Assembly (NCBI GenBank): GCA_963576475.1
Contig: OY754984.1
Coordinates: forward strand, 22,345,215-22,409,214
DNA length: 64,000 nucleotides
Direction of reading: 5' to 3'
DNA from: Molanna angustata
Taxonomy: Eukaryota; Arthropoda; Insecta; Trichoptera; Molannidae
Part shown: positions 47,282 through 58,625 of the stretch, piece after piece
Position numbering within the stretch: position 1 is the first letter of the stretch
Layout of the letters: each line of letters starts with the position of its first letter
The notes under the pieces: generated by a model
What the model was told of the DNA's origin: nothing
The model's input: only the letters and a program-made list of their open reading frames with translations
The model's database searches: none
Position numbers and translations under genes: made by a program

Positions 47282-47967
47282 GAGGGCGACTGCTGCCAAC
47301 GTACCTATTTTTTTCAATTTGATATACCATCATTATTACTAAATGAATCATTTTAAAAAAAATAACGTGGTTAGTTTTGATATTAATAAAGAGAAATATA
47401 CCTTAACTTTTTGATTATGTTCTGTATATATTCTTGTAAGAAAATAATAAGCATACCCCGATTTTAGACATTTATCTTAAATTTCTAAAAAAAAAATATA
47501 AAGTATAGAGCAATATTTTTTTCATAAATTAAAGGAGAACAAAATACCTGGAAAAATATGATATGACGTTGCATTAATGCATCAGGTTAAGTAGATAAAC
47601 CAAAAAAACTTTTATTACGCAATGGCGCTGAATGGAAAATAAATGTTTTTTAGGTTTATTTACTAAACCTGAAGCATTGCTGCAACGTCACATCATATTT
47701 TTCTAGATATTTTTGTCTTCTTTAATTTAAAAAAATATATATTACTCTACGCCTTATAATTTATTAAAAATATAAGATAAATTTTGAAAATCGGGGTATG
47801 CCATTATTTTTCTACAAGAATTTATACAGAACATTATCAAAAAGTTAAGGTATATTTTTGTTTTTTAATACCCAAACTATCTAATTTATTTTTTTCAAAA
47901 CGATTTGATAAGAAATAATGATGATATATCAAATTGAAAAATAGGTAAGTTGGGAGAAGTCCCCCTC
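47282..47967. mobile_element. TTAA-flanked foldback element, copy 1
   Basis: Exact TTAA on both sides. Inverted arms of about 300 bp each: left starts GAGGGCGACTGCTGCCAACG, TACCTATTTTTTTCAATTTG; right is the imperfect complement, ending AACTTGGG..GTCCCCCTC-like. Inner landmarks (CCTGGAAAAATATGA, TGACGTTGCATTAATGC) recur inverted. A second copy is at 61388-62050. TTAA targets suggest piggyBac-type mobilisation. Confidence 0.8.
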
Positions 47968-47971
47968 TTAA

Positions 47972-49139
47972 AAAATAAATATAAGATTGATCTTGTATAG
48001 AGTTGCCGTATCTCTAGGACTTTGAAAGATTTTCAGAGCTATACCTGAATGGCTTCTTATTGATAACTCTGATTATGCACTTTTGAGCTTTTTTTAAAAG
48101 AAAGTAGGTATTTTAAGTTAGACTGAATTTATAAATGATTTTTTTCATGCGCCGCCATTGCATTATCGTATCGGGCATCGGGTGGTCGCGGGCAATTTTG
48201 ACGTCGTAAGGAAAGTAGTAAAATGACCGTTTATTGGCCACCGATTGCGGCCCCCCACCCACTCCCGGGCCGTAACTTGACCACCCCTGTCTCTCTAACA
48301 AGACATTATTACCATCCCCTGTATCCATTCATGTTACACAACAATTTGATTATTTTCCGTTAGTTTTTATTAAAAATATAAGGATACCTACAATGGAATG
48401 GAGGGGGGGGGGTCTGTCATTGATTTTTTTGGTCACTACCATTCGTTCTAATAGTAATAAAAACATATGACTTTTATTAATTTATTTATTTTTTTTATTT
48501 CCAAATAAAAAAAATTACATAAGCCTTAATAACATAACAATATTAATACAAAATACAATACAATTAAAATGTGTAGAATCGTTAAAGATTTTTTAAACGT
48601 TAATATTCGGGAATCAGTAGGATTGTTAGGTAGTATAGAGACCTCAGTGTTATTACTTGTAGTGCTTAATTGTTATTAATAGCATTAGAAAATCGGCCAG
48701 CGCCGTAAAAAAAATATTAGGTACTTGTATATATTGCTTCACTAGGCAAAAGCCTGTTCCGAGGCAATACCTATTCAAAATGAGTAGCTGTGCGCTGTGT
48801 AAGTATGTAGTCGGTCAAAATTTAGTCCGTGCGTATTGTACATGTGTTGGTTGATATTAAGACATGAGTGAGATCCGTCATTTCAAAACATGAGTAAGAT
48901 CCCTCTCACACTCTTTTCTGCCCCTGTCCATTGTTACTACTACTTTGTTACTAATTTGTTAATATTACTATTGTTTGGTAGGAGTAATTGAAGTAAGTCA
49001 AGTATTATTTTATTATACATCCGCGGCGCTAAGTTAATCTAAAGTCTCTGTGCAAAAGTAGTATGTACAGTTGTTGGATGTATGTACCATCTGTAAATAC
49101 CACTTATTTATTTATTTGAATCTTTTTGTAGTTATAATT
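47972..49139. other. Unassigned sequence with one GC-rich patch
   Basis: A GC-rich patch at 48150-48320 holds a 71-codon minus frame without domain. A poly-G at 48403-48411. Confidence 0.4.
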
Positions 49140-49860
49140 AGTAAACTGGCGGCCTTATTGCCTAATGGCAATTTTCTCCAACCAACCAGAGTTAATGTTA
49201 AACATACACAACAGTGTGTACTATGGAAATAAGTTAATCACATTACAAAAATAAACAAAGATAACAGAAGAAAAGTAAAAAAAAACGAAGAAATTAGGAT
49301 AAAAGAATAATTCATAGTAATGATAGGAAAACTTAATGATAAGGAAAGGAAGAGGAGTGGAAGATGTAATCTGGTATTGTCAGATAAATATGTTTGCTTT
49401 GACCTTTTCTCGAAGATGTTTAGTGATATAGAAGACGTAATATCATGATTTAGACTATTCCATAGTCTAGCTGAATGTACTTTAAATGAAGAACTAAAAA
49501 AATCAGAACTATGAATAGGAATATATTGTAAAGTACGTTCAGCAGATCGAAGTGGACGCCCGTGGCTTGATAGATAAGTGAATTAATCTTTCAGATACTG
49601 AGGTAAATTTGGATTAAAAAGGACATTGTAAAGTAATAACAAGATATGTTTATAACGTCGTTGTTGAATTTGGGCCAATGAAGAAGATTACGGTACCTAA
49701 TGAAAAATATGATCGAATTTTTTTAGTCCAAAGATAAAACGGATGCAAACATTTTGAAGGCGTTCAAGTTTGTTGAGATGTTCCTCGTTTGCATCCAAGT
49801 AGCTAACATCAGTATAGTCAAGTAAAGGTAGAATTCAAAAGAAACTAAAAACAATTTGAA
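49140..49860 (-). pseudogene. CR1-like LINE 3' end, broken
   Basis: Minus strand from 49850: YLDANEEHLNKLERLQNVCI, RFIFGLKKFDH, LLLLYNVLFNPNLPQYLKD, LSSHGRPLRSAERTLQYIPI, SARLWNSLNHDITSSISLNI and FEKRSKQTYLSDNT, with stops. The 3' UTR ends GGTTGGAGAAAATTGCC-ATTA-GGCAATAAGGCCGCC. It aligns with 54395-54922. Confidence 0.85.
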
Positions 49861-50589
49861 ACACTCTCTCTAGTATTACATTCATCTTCAGTTTGTAGTT
49901 CATTTTCATTTTAGTGTGTGTTTTTTTTTTATTGATTTGAAATGTAAATTCATTTTGTATTGCTTTTGGTTTAAAAAATGTTTTTTTTATAATTGTTAAT
50001 TAATTATTTATTTTATTTATTTTTAGTTAAGTGTTTTTATTGTGTAAGCAAAGAGCTGCTGCTTTTTTTCTAAACACAGGCTTTCAACTTAAATTAGGAA
50101 AAGAAACATTGATAAGTTGTTTTTTTATACCATGTAATGAATGTAATTTATATATTTAAATAAAAAAATATTTTATAATGTTGATACTTTTGATATTTTT
50201 TTATAATTTTTTTACAAATAATGTTATCATTAGATGCTTTGAGTTGGTATTTTGCTTTCTTTACAATCTGAAAGTTTCGAATTTAAAAATGAGAATCGAT
50301 TAAGGGATAATGTTTTGAATGAGATTATATTATTAAGTACATATGACATTTGTAATGTAGGTACATATTTTACATAGGAATGTATTACGATTGCTCATAT
50401 TTGAGATGTATGTATGTGTATGAGGGTACAGGAAGAAACTGACAGATGAGCATAGAATGGGAACATAGCTGTCATATCTCTAAAGATATTCATTCAGAAA
50501 TCGTTTGTGACTGTCTAGTAAACAAATATATATATATATCGCGACATCAGGGATGGCACAAAACTTTTAATTAATCCGATTTTTGCGTT
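49861..50589. other. Unassigned AT-rich sequence
   Basis: A short (TA)n at 50527-50540. Possible LINE 3' UTR text near 50030-50170, not confirmed. Confidence 0.35.
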
Positions 50590-50847
50590 TATTATTATTA
50601 TTATTATAAATTAACAGGCAGGCAGCTATTGGTGACGGGCCTGCATCGTGTGCTTCTTTGTGTAATGTGTATCCAATCTGTTTTTAAATTGATTGAGTGT
50701 TCCAGCACTCACAACTTTATCTGGTCCAGGTATCCACCACCCTGTTGGTCAGGAAGTGCTTCCTTTATTCAGGGAAAAGGATGTTTTATTCAAATTTAAG
50801 TTATGGCCCCTCAGTTGTGGATTGTGATTCATTGTCAAAAACTTATC

Positions 50848-52858
50848 TTCTTCTTCTTCTTCTTCAGCTAGGACTATGTCCTGTAGTTCTCGGCACCTGT
50901 TCCTGGGAGGAGGACGTCCAGCTGTCCCTCCATCGTTTGGGTGGTCTTCCTGGAGGTCTGCTACCTGTAGGATGTTCATCAGCTGATATCCTCACTACTC
51001 GGTCTGAGCTTGCTCTCCCCACGTGGTCTCTCCAGAAACGTCTTCTTGTTCTACCCCATCGTACCACGTCCTCAACATCACAAATTTTCCTTATTTCGGA
51101 GCTCCTCATTTGATCACGGAGGGTTACTCCTGCGATGGGCCGTAGAGTCTTCATCTCCGTGGTTCTAAGGAGACTTTTTGTACGGGTGGTGTCAGCTCTT
51201 GTCTCTATGGCGTATGTCATGATTGGTCTTATGCAAGTCTTGTAGATCCTGACTTTACTCTCCCTCAGCATATCCCTATTTCTCCACACAGCACTTCTCA
51301 GGCATCCAGCCACTACAGCAGCCTTGGTTGCTTGTTCATGTACTTCGTTATAGAGATCATTGCTGCTGGATATTTCTATGCCCAAGTACTTAAATCTCAT
51401 AACTTGTTCTATAGTTTTATTGTCTATAGCATGTTTACAACGTACTGGATATCTTGAGGTTACCATGCTTTTTGTTTTCTCTATTGAGATTTGCATATTT
51501 AGTCTTTGGGAAGATAAGTGGAATTTATACAGTAGTTTCTGAAGATCATCCTCGGAATTTGCAATTAAGACGGCATCATCTGCATAACATATTATATCTA
51601 TATTTTTGTTTCCCATTTTGTAACCTATTCCTAATGCTTTAACATCTTCGATAATCTTGTCCATAATGATGTTAAAAAGAAAAGGGCTCAAACTATCTCC
51701 TTGTCGAATACCTACTGCAGCTGGAATTTCCTTTGAGAGGTCATCTCCCACCTTTATGCGCATTTTGTTGTTGCTGTTTAAATTTATAATAGCTTTTATA
51801 ATAGGATGCGGTATGTTCTTTTCTATAAGGATATCCAGTACATCTTCCAGGAGCACTCTGTCAAAAGCTTTGGTTAGGTCGACAAAACACATGTAAGCCG
51901 GTACATTATATTCTAATGATTTCTCTTTAAGTTGTCTCACAACAAATATTGCGTCAGTGGTGGAACGATTTCTTCTAAATCCTTGTTGTTCGTCCCTATT
52001 TTGTATAATTTCTTCCAGTTTCACACGCAATAGGCTGGTAAATAATTTTTGTGTTGCACTTAAAAGAGATATTCCCCTGTAATTCGCTTGGTTTGTTTTA
52101 ACACCTTTTTTAAAAATTGGAATTGTTATACTTAATTTCCATTCATAGGGTATTGTAGATTCTTCTAGTATTTTGTTAAATAGTTTTGTTAGCTCAAGAG
52201 CCACCTTTGTTCCTCCATATTTTATCAATTCATTGGGAATCTCGTCAATACCTGGGGATTTTCTATTTTTTAGTTTTTTTATAGCTAAAATAATCTCGCC
52301 ATTACTAAGGGTCACAGAGGATCCTGCGTCTTCATTCAGTGGTACAATTCTTGTTGGCAAATTATTACTAAATAAGTTTTCAAAATAGTTTTCCCACTCT
52401 TCTATAGAGATCTTGTGCGTTTGTTTATATTCATCTATAGGTTTCTTTTGCTTTCTTAGCATATTCCAGACTTTTTTTTGCGCTCCGTAAAGATCTCTTT
52501 CCATGTCCTTGGTGAACTTGAGCCAGTATTCTTTTTTAATTTTGTCTATCTCGCTATTAACCCTGTTTCGCGTTATTTTGTAGTTTCTATATTCCTCCGG
52601 TGTAGGGTTGCTTCTGTAGACAAGATAGCTGTCTCTCTTTTCCTTTGCTAGGATTTTGACATCCTCGCTATACCATGGTTTCGTATTGGTTCTAGCATTT
52701 AAATTTATCTTTCTTTGTCCTAGTGCTTCGTTCGCTGCATTGTTTATATTACGTTTAACTTTGTTCCAGGCATCTTCCACATTGTCGCCAGCAGATATTT
52801 CACATTGAGTCATATGGCTGGTAACTCTGTTTATATAAAGGCCTCTTGTGCTTTCATC
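50848..52858 (-). mobile_element. LINE with (GAA)n tail and 13-bp target duplication
   Basis: TCAAAAACTTATC lies on both sides (about 50835-50847 and 52859-52871), splitting the CR1/L2-like ORF. The minus-strand 3' end is GAAGAAGAAGAAGAAG. The element is 5' truncated before the RT. Fragments of the same family: 20080, 22840 and 31660. Confidence 0.92.
50864..52813 (-). CDS. LINE reverse transcriptase, 649 codons, open
   Basis: The endonuclease domain is absent (the element begins at 52858; frame open from there). N-terminal part: TKPWYSEDVKILAKEKRDSY. RT: NRKSPGIDEIPNELIKYGG (~190), NYRGISLLSATQKLFTSLL, CFVDLTKAFDRV (~312), GIRQGDSLSPFLFNIIMDKI and catalytic CYADDAVLIA (~410). C-terminal: FKYLGIEISSS, RTTEMKTLRPIAGVTLRDQM and GRPPKRWRDSWTSSSQE. 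The GIRQGDSLSP and YADD variants fit RTE-like or related clades. No stop codon interrupts it, which supports a recent insertion. Confidence 0.92.
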   Translation of the reverse strand: MTQCEISAGDNVEDAWNKVKRNINNAANEALGQRKINLNARTNTKPWYSEDVKILAKEKRDSYLVYRSNPTPEEYRNYKITRNRVNSEIDKIKKEYWLKFTKDMERDLYGAQKKVWNMLRKQKKPIDEYKQTHKISIEEWENYFENLFSNNLPTRIVPLNEDAGSSVTLSNGEIILAIKKLKNRKSPGIDEIPNELIKYGGTKVALELTKLFNKILEESTIPYEWKLSITIPIFKKGVKTNQANYRGISLLSATQKLFTSLLRVKLEEIIQNRDEQQGFRRNRSTTDAIFVVRQLKEKSLEYNVPAYMCFVDLTKAFDRVLLEDVLDILIEKNIPHPIIKAIINLNSNNKMRIKVGDDLSKEIPAAVGIRQGDSLSPFLFNIIMDKIIEDVKALGIGYKMGNKNIDIICYADDAVLIANSEDDLQKLLYKFHLSSQRLNMQISIEKTKSMVTSRYPVRCKHAIDNKTIEQVMRFKYLGIEISSSNDLYNEVHEQATKAAVVAGCLRSAVWRNRDMLRESKVRIYKTCIRPIMTYAIETRADTTRTKSLLRTTEMKTLRPIAGVTLRDQMRSSEIRKICDVEDVVRWGRTRRRFWRDHVGRASSDRVVRISADEHPTGSRPPGRPPKRWRDSWTSSSQEQVPRTTGHSPS

Positions 52859-53050
52859 TTCAAAAACTTATCAAAAACATTAAAGTGACAATAGCCATAT
52901 AAGATATTGTATGTCTCGATCATATGTATATCCCCGCGGTTCCGGCGTTCCTGTAGAGTTAGGATTTTTAAAATTTGCAGTCTCTCTGAGTATTCCAGAC
53001 CACTCAATCCAATGGCAGTTTGGTTGCACTTTCTCAGGCAGTGTAATGTA

Positions 53051-53345
53051 TTATAATTTATTTATTTCTATCTCACAAAACTTTTTTTAAAAAACATATA
53101 TGTTTGGTATTGAAATGAAACTTTGTGGGTTTGTTCAGCGCGCACACGAGAAGGTTTGAAAATTTAAATTTATTTATATATTCAATATCTCACACAAGAA
53201 TTTTAAAAAATTATCTGTTTGGGATTGTCATTTCATTTTAGGGATTCGTTCAGCGCATAACAGAAAACGTATTTTTATTTAATTACTTAACTTCACGCAA
53301 AAAAGTTTTTGAAAAAAAATATATTTGGTATTGCAAGAAAATAGG
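53051..53345. repeat. Degenerate ~115-bp tandem repeat (2.5 units)
   Basis: Each unit has ATTTATTTAT, ATCTCACACAA.A.TTTT, TTTGG.ATTG and GGGTTTGTTCAGCGCGCA or GGATTCGTTCAGCGCATA. Confidence 0.65.
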
Positions 53346-53544
53346 GACGAAAGGAATGAAGGGAATGAAAAGACGGAATTATAATTAGCGATTTTAGATA
53401 AGAAAAATAAAAAGAAAACATACAAATTATTTTTTTTATATATTTGGAGGTAAATAACGTCTGCCGAATTTAACTAGTTAAATATCAAGATGAATTGTAT
53501 CCCATTATTGAAATATAATATAGAACTTTCAAAAATTACATTGA

Positions 53545-53700
53545 TAAGGGAACTCAATAAAATGCGCAAGCGTATAAAGTGATCACGTAAACCAGACGAT
53601 GATAGGTCGTAAGCCCTGTGAGTGCTTTGAGTTTCTGGTACTTATATAATATTCCAACTTTGTCTCTATTGAGATGATGAAAATTTTTCAATAATATAAA
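53545..53700 (-). repeat. Y-type MITE fragment
   Basis: ATGCGCAAGCGTATAAAGTG, ATCACGTAAACCAGACGATG, ATAGGTCGTAAGCCCTGTGA and TCTCTATTGAGATGATGAAA. Confidence 0.7.
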
Positions 53701-53729
53701 AATATAAGGTATTAACTGTATAATAATTT

Positions 53730-53846
53730 TCGCCAAACATCTTGAACGCGCTTTGATTGCATAGATCGCAAATTTGTGTCTTTTTTCTTCGTTGGTTTAC
53801 GTGCAAATCGCCCCCTTCTCGGCTAAAAGTTCAAGATATTTGGCGA
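53730..53846. repeat. Inverted repeat / small foldback (~117 bp)
   Basis: TCGCCAAACATCTTGAAC at the left and GTTCAAGATATTTGGCGA at the right form an 18-bp stem with one mismatch. Inside are a second, weaker inverted pair and CGCCCCCTTCTCGGC. Confidence 0.7.
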
Positions 53847-53854
53847 CAACTATA

Positions 53855-53995
53855 ACTGTATTAACCGTATCAACTTAAATAACTGTATTTACTGAAATAA
53901 CTGTATCAACTGTATTAACTGTATTAACTGAAATAACTGTATTAACTGTATTAACTATATTAACTGTATTAACTATAGTATTAACTATATTGTTT
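53855..53995. repeat. 9-bp microsatellite (ATTAACTGT)n
   Basis: About 13 imperfect units with AAATAACTG variants. Confidence 0.85.
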
Positions 53996-54282
53996 AATAT
54001 GTTGGCAACCCTGTTCCTTTAGGAAATCAAGATGTCGTTTACGATTTGCTTCCTCCGAGTGAAATAAGTATGGTTTGGTTGGCATCCCCTCCCCTCCCCT
54101 CCCTCGGTATTCAATACGATATTATAGATCTACTGAGCCGAGCCGGCAAACACTACCAACCAACGGTACCTATACCTACACACAACGTGTATGAAATGAA
54201 ATGTATCACATCCGAAGACGAGTGACTGTTTCGACTTTATTTTATTTTGATGTATTTACTGGGGGATGCTGCGAATATCCAG

Positions 54283-54990
54283 TGGTTCAACTGGGAAAGA
54301 GTATTCATTCTTATTCATTTAAATCCAACTGATTTAACTGGAAAAGAATATTAATTCTCATTTATTTCAATCCAAATGATAATGGCCCAAGATACGACAA
54401 CGACGTAATATACATATCTTGTCATTACTATACAATGTCCTTTTTAATACAAATTTACCTCAGTATCTCAAAGATAAATTCACTTATCTTTCAAGCTATG
54501 GGCGTCCACTTCGATCTGCTGAACGTGCTTAACTATCTATCCCTATTCATAGTTCTGAACTTTTTAGCTCTTCATTTGAAGTACATTCAGCTAGACTATG
54601 GAATAGCCCAAGTTCTGATATTACGTTGTCTATCTCACTAAACATCTTCAAGAAAAGGCTAAAGCAAAAATATTTATCTGACAACACCTGATTACATCTT
54701 CCTCTCCTCTTCCTTTCCTTATCCCTTAGTCTTCCTGTCATTACTATGATTTGTTCTTATATGCTATCTTCTTTGTTTTTGTGTTTTTTTTATAACTTTT
54801 CTATTGATATGTTTATTTATTTTGTAATATGATTAACTGGTTGGTTGGAAGAAATTGCCATTAGGAAATAAGCCCGCCAGTGTACAAATTATATGTACAA
54901 GAAGATTAAATAAATAAATTCAACTGGGAAAGAATATTAATTCTTATTAATTTCAGTCCAATTTCAGGTCATAGAATAATAATAGTAGGT
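54283..54990. repeat. ~55-bp repeat, three copies, split by a LINE
   Basis: TTCAACTGGGAAAGA.TATT, ATTCTTATT.ATTT and AATCCAA at 54285, 54335 and 54930. The LINE 3' end lies between the second and third. Confidence 0.7.
54395..54922 (+). pseudogene. CR1-like LINE 3' end with terminal hairpin
   Basis: LFNTNLPQYLKDKFTYLSS, YGRPLRSAERA, SSELFSSSFEVHSARLWNS, SISLNIFKKRLKQKYLSDNT and a stop, with one frameshift or in-frame stop. 3' UTR ends GGTTGGAAGAAATTGCC-ATTA-GGAAATAAGCCCGCC and AAATAAATAAAT. The best-preserved tail besides 29900. Confidence 0.85.
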
Positions 54991-55029
54991 ATAGAATACT
55001 CATTAGCCTGCAGTAAACGCGACTGATTT

Positions 55030-55100
55030 GTGTTGAAAATTTTCGCGTTTAATGTCAATTTTGACAGCTCATTAGACATTGGTAAAAATGACCTGCGTGT
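55030..55100 (+). repeat. Dispersed repeat U
   Basis: AAAATTTTCGCG, TTTAATGTCAATTTTGACAG, CTCATTAGACATT; inverted relative to 13635-13705. Confidence 0.6.
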
Positions 55101-55121
55101 TTTTTAAGGTCTTTTTAAGTC

Positions 55122-56277
55122 ATCACGCCCGATTTCCCCAAGGCTCCTTAACTTAAAAAATCACATTTATGAATCACTTAGCGCAAAATTGCATTTCACC
55201 AAACAATCTTAGCCTCACTTAGCGACGTCGGCGCATAAAATTTTAAGTGGCGGTCTCTTGTGGATTAACCGTTCATAAACGTCACTTAATGCACTTGACA
55301 GGTAGATATTTGGGATACGATTTCGTCGCAGAGTTGTTTTATTATTGAATTTATCTTTTTTTCTTGTAAAATTTAAGTTATATTTTGTTTGTTATCATCA
55401 TGGAAGATGGCTGGATTCGTTAAATCGTTGAATTGGCAGAATTTGGTTGAATTGGTCGATGAAATAGACGTGCTCCATCCATTTGTTTTGAAACGATTGC
55501 CGTGTTTTTTGAAACTAATTCAATTAATTTAGTTTTTTCACTGGGGGTGAAATTTGTAGAACGTTTCTTGGTTTATCCATAATTATACTCTGCTAAATAT
55601 TATACTCTGATAAATAGGTGCATCCCGTGTCGAACAATCTCAACAATCAACAAGTGCGAAGCAAATAACAGCCATGACAGCGAGTATATATTATCCTAGG
55701 ATGTACACCGATTTTTTAAACCTAGCCTACAAAAATATGGTAAAAATAGGTTGGTTGGTTGGTTGGTGATAATTGCGACTGGCGTGAATCAGTTGCATAA
55801 TATATTAAAAAAGTAACCTATATTAAAATAAAATAACTAAATTGGTGTGAATACTAAATAAACTGTCTGTAAATGACGTGTCAAAAACAAAAACTGGTGT
55901 ACAAACTAGGGTATTCTGGCAGCGAGCGCCGCTGGCGCCACCTATTCATACTCATGAGATCAAAGTAATACTTTTTTATAATCAATTTATATATAGAGTA
56001 AAAATCGTGAAATTCACACGTTTGAATATTTTAATGATATTTTTATAGTTTATTATGTATTTCTTCTTTGTATATTTTTTAAAGTAAGGTTATCTTGAGT
56101 CCATATTCATGTTCACCGGAAACATAGCAAAAAATAATCCTGACATCAGCTTAGTGTGGCTGTTATTTGTTGGTGAAATGCAAATTTACTAAGTAAGCCA
56201 CTGAAGGATTTAAGTTTCGAATGGGTACTTAGCTGATGTTCGGTTTTGAGGGACCTTGGAGAAATCGGCCATAAGAG
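55122..56277. mobile_element. Defective TIR transposon, about 1.15 kb
   Basis: Ends are inverted: CGCCCGATTTCCCCAAGGC..TCCTTAA at the left and, read inward at the right, TGGCCGATTTCTCCAAGG..TCCCTCAA. A second inverted block, TTTGCATTTCACCAA, lies at about 55185 and, inverted, about 56169. Inside, 55400-55560 encodes broken text (MEDGWIR, VELAEFG, FETIAVFF) that could be the N-terminus of a Harbinger-type transposase. Flanks TCA and TAA would fit a 3-bp duplication. Confidence 0.6.
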
Positions 56278-57089
56278 TTTTTTTTCTAGTTTAGTGAGGA
56301 GCGTGATGTTGGTAGCTATGCGTTAACTATGTAGTGTTGGTGAACAAACGTAATAACGAGCAACGGCTGAACCGGGCTATCGAAAGTACTAGAGGCTATG
56401 AGAATCATCAGCCATTCTAATTGTTACTTTTATAGATGAAACGAGACTGATTTATGAGGGTAGGTGCACGCCAGTAGCGGAATTACTTATAGAAGCCGAA
56501 ATCTTGGCTTGCTTATGAATATAGTTAAGAAATTGAAGACCTAATATTTTTTGTCTGTTACGTATATTGAAACCATACTATACGATTAAAAATTGAACCG
56601 TATATGTAGATACGATGCTTGACAGGGCCACAAATGTAAATATTATTTTGGCATGTGATTTTAAAATATTTTCATGGGCACTCAAATGAAGAACGATGCT
56701 AAAAAAACAATTTTCGACATTTCATTTTTTTTATATATTTTTGTAGATTTCATTTTTATTTTATTTGATTTAATAATGTTATACATTATCACATCTGGCA
56801 GCATTCACTGATTCAGTGTGGCTAAGTATGTAGGTAGTTATTCACACCATTCATTTTTATATATATTCAGTCAATAATATTTTAATGTCCATTTTTGTAA
56901 TAAATATTTTATTTGTATTTTTTTTATTCTTTGGTTCTTAATGTATGTACTTTTGTGTTTATTTCACCATTCTTATGTATATGTTTTTATTATTTTTATA
57001 TATTCTCTGTTACCATTTATATTTATAGATGTTATGAATGTTTATAAATTGTATTTCTTTGGTTAAGTTTATGCTGTGTCATGTTGTAA
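56278..57089. other. Unassigned AT-rich sequence
   Basis: No domain. The right part may be a LINE 3' UTR leading to the terminus at 57090. Confidence 0.4.
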
Positions 57090-57140
57090 TATTTTGTTTT
57101 GTAAAGGGCTTTAAGCCGTGAATGTCTAAATAAATAAATT
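57090..57140 (+). repeat. LINE-like 3' terminus
   Basis: AAAGGGCTTTAAGCCGTGAA followed by TGTCTAAATAAATAAAT: a short hairpin (GGCTTTAAGCC) before an A-rich tail. No ORF2 text recognised upstream. Confidence 0.45.
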
Positions 57141-57159
57141 TACCAATTTCTTTCAGGGT

Positions 57160-57290
57160 TTGCCTAGTCTGAAGGCTATAGGCACGCCCCTGGTACACGC
57201 ATTCTTTTTTCATTATGTAATGCACACCCGCACACCTGTCGCTGGTCACTCTCACATTGTGGAAATATGGTATGAATGAAATGATTAGAA
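57160..57290 (+). repeat. Dispersed repeat V, 3' part
   Basis: TTTTTTCATTATGTAATGCA, CACCCGCACACCTGTCGCTG, GTCAC and ATATGGTATGAATG. Confidence 0.7.
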
Positions 57291-57739
57291 TTTCCATTTG
57301 CACCACTGGTTCGCGTCGCGTCAACCGCTTCGATAGCAAAGGGAGAATTGGGTGCCAGGGGGTAAGATCGGTACTGTGGGAGGGGGTGTGGGTGGGGGGA
57401 GGGTGCTCTCCTATTTTTGATATTTGAATACAGCCAACGAAATTATATTAAATTCTCATGTTTGACAGAAGCGATATTTTTTAATAGCGAACAACCAAAT
57501 CGCTCCATTTGATCCGGAATTATGTATATTAAATTTCAATCCCCACACACACAAAAACATCATAACCGACTGCCATATTGAAATGTAACGAGTGAATGGC
57601 AGGAAGTGAAATGAATTGAATCAGAGTTTTTTTGTCGACGAAAAAATGTTTTTTTGGATATGACAATATTTTATGCAATGTATAATCGAATATTTTTAAT
57701 GATCGCAAGGTAGTCAGATAGATTTTTTTGATTAACTAT
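57291..57739. other. Unassigned sequence with G-rich patch
   Basis: GGGAGGGGGTGTGGGTGGGG at 57378-57397; otherwise nothing. Confidence 0.4.
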
Positions 57740-57830
57740 ATATCTCAATAGAGACGAAGTTGTAAAATACATTTATTTATAAGAGAACCAGAAAATATGT
57801 TGTGGTAATGCTTGCTTATGTACGTGATTT
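57740..57830 (+). repeat. Y-type MITE fragment, left end
   Basis: ATATCTCAATAGAGACGAAG then TTGTAAAATA and AAGAGAACCAGAAAA, matching 18075-18130. Confidence 0.65.
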
Positions 57831-58150
57831 AATTTAATTTAATTTAATTTAAGACATATTTACTGATTTATACATAATAACACATTCATGTATTTTATTA
57901 AAAAAATATTTTGGGTTTGTCACATTATTTGATTAAAATTAAAAATATATTTTTACAAGACATTATTTAGTTCAGTGAAAATTGGTATCAAAAAATAGAC
58001 AACACTAATAAATATTCAAAATGAGAAAAATTTCATTTATCTAAAATAATATTATTTTCTGCAGGTACAAAGTTCTGGTTTTTTCAGAAAAGCAGCAATA
58101 TACAATATTATTGCAGCTACACTTTTAAATATTTTTTATTTTATTTTTTT
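57831..58150. other. Unassigned AT-rich sequence
   Basis: (TTTAA)n-like run at 57826-57853; nothing else. Confidence 0.4.
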
Positions 58151-58151
58151 T

Positions 58152-58330
58152 TAGATGAGTGGTGGCAGAGCGGTTGCCGCGCAGGGTTACTAATCCAGTG
58201 GTCGCGAGTCCAATCCTGCCACGACCGATTTCGTTCACCTATAGTACAAGAATTTATACATGGATTAGGGAAAGTATGAGGATGAATATGCACTTGTTTC
58301 AAGGATATATTCATTCGTTAAAAAAAGCAT
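58152..58330 (+). mobile_element. SINE family A
   Basis: A box GGTGGCAGAGCGGTTGCCGC, B box GCGAGTCCAATCCTG (one change from consensus), GATTTCGTTCACCTATAGTA, ATGAGGATGAATATGCACTT and TTCAAGGATATATTCATTC plus an A run. Confidence 0.88.
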
Positions 58331-58334
58331 ATTT

Positions 58335-58480
58335 GATGAACATTATGCAAGCGCTTAAAGTTATTATGAAAACCAGACGATAGCAGGTCGTAAGCCCTGT
58401 TGGTGCCTGATTTATTTGTTTTCTAATACATATTTATTCCAACTACATCTATATTGAGATGTTAAAAAAAAATAAAAAAA
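58335..58480 (-). repeat. Y-type MITE fragment
   Basis: TATGCAAGCGCTTAAAGTTA, AAACCAGACGATAGCAGGTC, GTAAGCCCTGTTGGTGCC and CTATATTGAGATGTTAAAAA. Confidence 0.7.
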
Positions 58481-58554
58481 AATATTTAAAAAAATGTTTT
58501 TGTTATAAAACCAAAATAATGTCAAAATTCTAGTCAAACTCTCGTCAAAAATGT

Positions 58555-58625
58555 CAAACTACTGGTTTGTTGGAAGAATTTGCCATCTGGCAATAAAATC
58601 TCCACTTGCACAGGGTGTAAAATAA
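58555..58625 (+). repeat. SINE family C tail fragment
   Basis: GGTTTGTTGGAAGAATTTGCC-ATCT-GGCAATAAAATCTCC then ACTTGCACAGGGTGTAA, as in the tail at 4985-5055 (reverse). Confidence 0.65.

Larger units (their letters stand above)
50590..53050 (-). mobile_element. CR1/L2-like LINE 3' end, split by another LINE
   Basis: Minus strand 53050-52860: LRKCNQTAIGLSGLEYSERL, QILKILTLQERRNRGDIHMI, ETYNILYGYCHFNVFDKFL. After the inserted LINE, 50834-50600 gives TMNHNPQLRGHNLNLNKTSF, RVVDTWTR-like and SAGTLNQFKNRLDTHYTKK. This L..L..RR.RGD.I..Y.I......F....LRGH......F..RVV..W......F..RLD chain is a typical CR1/L2 C-terminus. Confidence 0.85.

Noticed and set aside
57826..57853. Telomere-like repeat (TTTAA)n
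   Set aside because: Not the insect TTAGG motif and only a few units.
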